From Pseudomonas syringae (lineage in GTDB: Bacteria > Pseudomonadota > Gammaproteobacteria > Pseudomonadales > Pseudomonadaceae), in contig NZ_JPQU01000078.1 in assembly GCF_000737245.1 (NCBI RefSeq), positions 62,001-126,000 of the forward strand: a stretch of DNA of 64,000 nucleotides. Reading direction: 5' to 3'. Both the position numbers and the translations under genes were made by a program. The notes under the pieces are model-generated. The model was not told where the DNA came from, made no database searches, and saw nothing but the letters and a program-made list of their open reading frames with translations. This document shows, one piece after another, positions 61,701 through 64,000 of the stretch; position 1 is the first letter of the stretch, and each line of letters begins with the position of its first letter.

Positions 61701-62035
61701 CGCTGCTCTTCGCTGGCGTAGAAGAACGGGATCTTCTCGGCATAGGGCTCGAGGAAGAAGTCGAAGGGGTTGAACACCGCCATTTCGGCAACCAGATCGA
61801 CTTCGACACGCAGCTCGTTGGTCTTCTCAGGGAAAACCAGACGCGCCAGATAATTGCCCTGGGGATCCTGCTGCCAGTTAATGAAGTGATTTTCAGGCAG
61901 GACCTTTAGCGAGTACGACAGAACCCGGGTACGGCTATGAGCCGCCGGACGCAGGCGAACAATCTGCGGACCCAGTTCCACCGCTCTCTCGTAGCGGTAA
62001 TGCGTAACGTGGTGCAAGGCAATATGAATCGACAC
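58745..62035 (-). CDS. Large transglutaminase-DUF2126 protein
   Basis: The 1096-residue protein starts with a transglutaminase N-terminal domain (HHVTHYRYERAVELGPQIV), then the catalytic core with cysteine in NASGSCRDSAWLL near residue 178, histidine in DLHAWCEVYLPG near 220 and GWVGLDATSG near 236. The remaining 750 residues match DUF2126 (for example GEPTFVSIDDRDGAEWN near 335, GGGNHFVMGGATPADSPFLR near 705). I chose GTG at 62035 because AGGAGG lies at ideal distance. It is the first gene of the cluster with the ATP-grasp and small transglutaminase genes. Confidence 0.92.
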   Translation of the reverse strand: MSIHIALHHVTHYRYERAVELGPQIVRLRPAAHSRTRVLSYSLKVLPENHFINWQQDPQGNYLARLVFPEKTNELRVEVDLVAEMAVFNPFDFFLEPYAEKIPFFYASEEQRELAPYLEKLPLSPRFAAYLDSIDRTPLPAIDFLVGLNQRLSQDIAYLIRMEPGVQTPEFTLENASGSCRDSAWLLVQLLRHLGMAARFVSGYLIQLKADVEALDGPSGTDVDFTDLHAWCEVYLPGAGWVGLDATSGLFAGEGHIPLACSPEPSSAAPISGLVEPCETEFSHEMSVERIWEAPRVTKPYTEEQWAEIQALGHKIDSDLSRDDVRLTMGGEPTFVSIDDRDGAEWNTAALGPKKRELSAELFQRMRKHYAPLGIVHFGQGKWYPGEQLPRWSLNCFWRKDGQPVWRNNALIAEETQDYGATGELAGRFLASVAERLKLPARFVFPAYEDNFYYLWREGALPANVSAEDSRLGDELERARLRKVFAQGLDKIIGQVLPLARSADGDRWQSGRWYLRDNHCRLVPGDSALGYRLPLASQPWVKAAEYPFIHPTDHNQDFPQLPDGEQIQSQLSGLSEIDDANAERMPKVDESADWLTRTALCAEAREGRLYLFMPPLEKLEHYLELTAAIEATAQELNCPILLEGYEPPSDPRLANFRITPDPGVIEVNVQPSATWDELVERTEFLYEQARLTRLTTEKFMIDGRHTGTGGGNHFVMGGATPADSPFLRRPDLLRSLLSYWHNHPSLSYLFSGLFIGPTSQAPRVDEARNDSLYEIELAFSQMPEPGEEVAPWLIDRLLRNLLIDVTGNTHRAEFCIDKLYSPDGATGRLGLLELRAFEMPPHARMSLAQQLLLRALVAKFWREPYAPAKLARWGTQLHDRFMLPHFIEQDFADVIEELNSAGYPLRAEWFAAHLEFRFPKVGDYSVSGIELELRQALEPWHVLGEEGSAGGAVRYVDSSLERLQVKINGLPPTRYVLTCNGVAIPLQPTGRVGEFVAGVRYRAWQPANCLQPTIPVHAPLVFDLIDTWMQRSLGGCEYHVAHPGGRNYETLPVNANEAESRRLARFFRIGHTPGKLEVPLLSINDELPMTLDMRLH

Positions 62036-62983
62036 GGCGTGCCTCCTGCGAGCCTGGACGGTAATGGAACCGCGCAAGACTTATGCCATCCGGGCAAATA
62101 CGGCGGTTCCTCGGCGGCGAGGCAAAACCAGGCACCATTAAAGCGCCAGCCGTGCCCCGCTGTGCAAGCGTTGCACAGAAATAAGGCATGGGGAGGGAAA
62201 ATTTTCAGGTATCAAGCATGTAGGAGCTGCCGCGGGCTGCGAATGGCGGTGTGTGAGGCATTGTGCTTTTGCGTTCAATGAGAACAGCCATTGCGCAACG
62301 CCTGCGTTCAGCCGGCCACAAGTCGCAATATCCTTGACCCATGCGATCTACGCATCATCGACTGGGCTTAACACAAACGATGTGCCAGTCGGAAATATGC
62401 AACGCAGATTTTGCTTTTGCTTTTCCTGGTGCGATTTCACGAACGACGCCAAACGCGCGTCGGGAGGCTGAGCGCAGGTGTCGCGGGGTGGGTCGCTCGG
62501 CAGGGATGCCGAGCGAGCGCCGCTGGGCCATGGATGGCCCTTCGGCGCGTGCCCACACCGCGGCACCGGAGCGAAGGAACCGCCGCGAAGCGGGGGCCGG
62601 ACGCCAGCGCAAATGGTTTCCCCCCTTTGCCGAAACAAAGGGGGTCGACCGTCAGGGCGAAACCGGCTTCAGCCGCGCCCCAAATGCTGTTGTTGCCACT
62701 CGGATCAAGGCGCAATACCAAATGAAAAATAGGCGACATCACAGCCGTAGTAAAAAGGAACTGCCGAAGGCTACCAATGACCGTGTGCCAGGCACCAACC
62801 CTTCACAGTCTTCGGCAGCGCCTATAGAGACAGCGCAGCGACTCACTGGCAGCGCTTATCCGGAAACAGTGTCTCGCCAACAAGTTGGCTCCTATAGGAG
62901 TACACAGTCGCTACTTGGAGCAGAGAGCTAGTGATCAATAAGCCGCCAAGCCCTTGTCTGTTTGGAGCTATTGAATGCTGGCT
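62036..62983. other. 948-bp region with repeats but no convincing gene
   Basis: Upstream of the large transglutaminase gene, the region holds a half-REP (TAGGAGCTGCCGCGGGCTGC, 62220-62239), the high-GC dispersed element described separately and a GTTGGCTCCTATAG half-repeat near 62881-62900. Reading frames here lack ribosome sites and family features. Confidence 0.6.
62459..62700. repeat. High-GC dispersed element
   Basis: This stretch includes CAGGGATGCCGAGCGAGCGC, GGGCCATGGATGGCCC (an inverted repeat, 62525-62540), TTTGCCGAAACAAAGGGGG and GGGCGAAACCGGCTTCAGCC. From memory, very similar stretches recur across Pseudomonas genomes, often called as spurious genes. The element is far GC-richer than the sequence on either side. 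Confidence 0.5.
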
Positions 62984-64000
62984 TCACACTTTTCCAAGCC
63001 TATCCCACAAACTGCCAAGCCAGCCCGGTACGCCAGGATGGCGTTCATTGCCGTGCCATTGGCGTAATATCTCCAGCCCTTGTTTGGCTCGCACGAGTTC
63101 AAGGTGAGGACGAACCGCCTCTCCGGAATCCTCATCCAGCGTCAAGCCAAGAGCTCGCCCCTTTTCAGTGAGGCGTCTAACTCCATTCTCGGTAATAAAA
63201 TCCGGCTCGGGTATTTCAATCCTGACAGTAGTCGAGGTCGTCATCACGTAGCCCTCACCCATTTTCTTCGGTACACAATTTGAGAATTGAGTACCCATGG
63301 GAACAGCCGCATCGGCCTCGGCAGAAAACTTCGTCACCAAGTGCTCTATTAAACCAAAGTCACCTAGCTTACCCAGCGCATAGGTTGGATTCAGTATGTG
63401 CCGCAAAAAACCCTGATCGAACCGGGTACTATTGATAGCCGCCCCATTCAACATTCGCGATGCGGCAGCGGCATCCTTCTCTGTGAAGCTCACAGTCATC
63501 TGCCACCCCTGATGGTTATAGCTACCCCCATTGAAACCTGAAAGGAAACGACCATTTCCAAACAATCGGTACCCTCCGATATCTGAAGCCAGGAGGTCGA
63601 CGTATTCCATATCAACATTTTTGTCCTCAACATAGGCATATATCTCAGAAAGCAGCTGACGATCCTGCTTCGTGAGGAACTCATAGTTAACACGAGCCAA
63701 ATCCGAACACTTTATTCCGTTGGTAGTGTCAACGACCGGAGGCTCATAACTGCCGAACAGTCGACTCACCATCAACTGGCGGCCACGGTCAGCGGTGCTG
63801 CTGGCTTTGGTACCAGGCAGGTCAGCTTGCGACGGGCGTGGTACTGCTGCGGGATCATCCGGCGGGGATGATTTGGCGAAAGTTACCTCTGGGAGAAGTC
63901 CACGAATAATCTCCACAGGGCTTGTCACCGGAGACTCTGGGATCAAGGTCTTGCTTGAACCGGCCGCAACTTTACTCTGCAAATCGGACGCATAGCCGTT
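62984..64000 (-). CDS. Unrecognised protein, AT-richer, cut by the right edge
   Basis: The frame is open from the window edge to a stop at 62984, at least 338 codons. The first in-frame start seen is a TTG at 63982, so the true start probably lies beyond 64000. The visible N-terminal part is Ser/Pro/Ala-rich and looks disordered (SPVTSPVEIIRG, SSPPDDPAAVPRPSQ); a compact-looking part follows from about residue 85 (GIKCSDLARVNYEFLTKQD). There is no signal peptide or membrane segment in view. Codon use is less GC-biased than in the neighbours. The layout would suit a secreted effector or toxin, but no family is recognised. Confidence 0.6.
   Translation of the reverse strand, partial: NGYASDLQSKVAAGSSKTLIPESPVTSPVEIIRGLLPEVTFAKSSPPDDPAAVPRPSQADLPGTKASSTADRGRQLMVSRLFGSYEPPVVDTTNGIKCSDLARVNYEFLTKQDRQLLSEIYAYVEDKNVDMEYVDLLASDIGGYRLFGNGRFLSGFNGGSYNHQGWQMTVSFTEKDAAAASRMLNGAAINSTRFDQGFLRHILNPTYALGKLGDFGLIEHLVTKFSAEADAAVPMGTQFSNCVPKKMGEGYVMTTSTTVRIEIPEPDFITENGVRRLTEKGRALGLTLDEDSGEAVRPHLELVRAKQGLEILRQWHGNERHPGVPGWLGSLWDRLGKV

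Noticed and set aside
59897..61909. A 670-codon rightward frame opposite the large transglutaminase gene
   Set aside because: It is fully antisense to a well-supported gene with an ideal ribosome site and recognised domains; long antisense frames are expected in GC-rich coding DNA. Its sequence shows no motif.
62341..62931. Several overlapping frames in the GC-rich element
   Set aside because: They occur in all frames, lack ribosome sites and follow from GC-rich composition without stops.

Overview
The window looks like a piece of a Pseudomonas chromosome, probably from the P. syringae or P. fluorescens lineages. Three things point there: the densely packed high-GC coding; more than twenty short palindromic intergenic repeats (REP doublets) of types common in that genus; and a gene order from urtA to azurin that, from memory, closely follows P. 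aeruginosa PAO1 (about PA4858 to PA4922). No species call is possible without a search.

Region 1 (1-6430) is the late corrin-ring part of cobalamin synthesis. cobG-cobH-cobI-cobJ(CbiG-type N-terminus, cut by the window edge) run leftward; cobL-cbiD-cobK run rightward from a 104-bp divergent promoter region. The set mixes an 'aerobic' CobG with 'anaerobic-type' CbiD and CbiG-like parts. Region 2 (6568-8978) is a small copper cluster: a PCuAC chaperone, a Met/His-rich DUF2946 protein and a PepSY membrane protein. Region 3 (9175-11965) is an iron/corrinoid-type ABC importer (ATPase, binding protein, permease) whose genes overlap.

Region 4 (12236-22749) is nitrogen scavenging from urea: a sigma-54 promoter, urtABCDE (urea ABC importer), ureD, ureA, two GNAT acetyltransferases, ureB and ureC. 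REP-type repeats sit inside this gene series. The accessory genes ureE-ureF-ureG and a HupE/UreJ protein lie 13 kb further on (35879-38419), behind a second sigma-54 promoter with NtrC-type sites. Between the two halves (23063-35710) are a histidine kinase, the cbpM/cbpA co-chaperone pair divergent from an Hsp70-like gene, an AI-2E family membrane protein, a PsiF-like protein, a lipase, osmE, a 28-residue membrane protein, a ferritin-like protein, a tandem REP array, an AsmA-family protein and a DesT-like TetR regulator.

Region 5 (38648-54312) holds an AGE-family isomerase, an SDR oxidoreductase, an intergenic region with five DnaA-box matches, the livKHMGF branched-chain amino-acid importer behind a near-perfect sigma-54 promoter, an aldehyde dehydrogenase (AmaB type) with a divergent LysR regulator, a frameshifted AT-richer lipoprotein gene, pncB-nadE (NAD salvage) and azurin.

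Region 6 (55108-62035) is a three-gene leftward cluster: a large transglutaminase-DUF2126 protein, a fused circularly permuted ATP-grasp/Alpha-E protein and a small transglutaminase. This is the kind of system predicted to make or attach peptide modifications, with unknown product. The right edge (62984-64000) carries an unrecognised, AT-richer, incomplete gene.

The observations most worth following are the DnaA-box cluster at 40755-41329, the paired NtrC/sigma-54 control of ureE, the ATP-grasp/transglutaminase cluster, the frameshifted lipoprotein and the tandem REP array.
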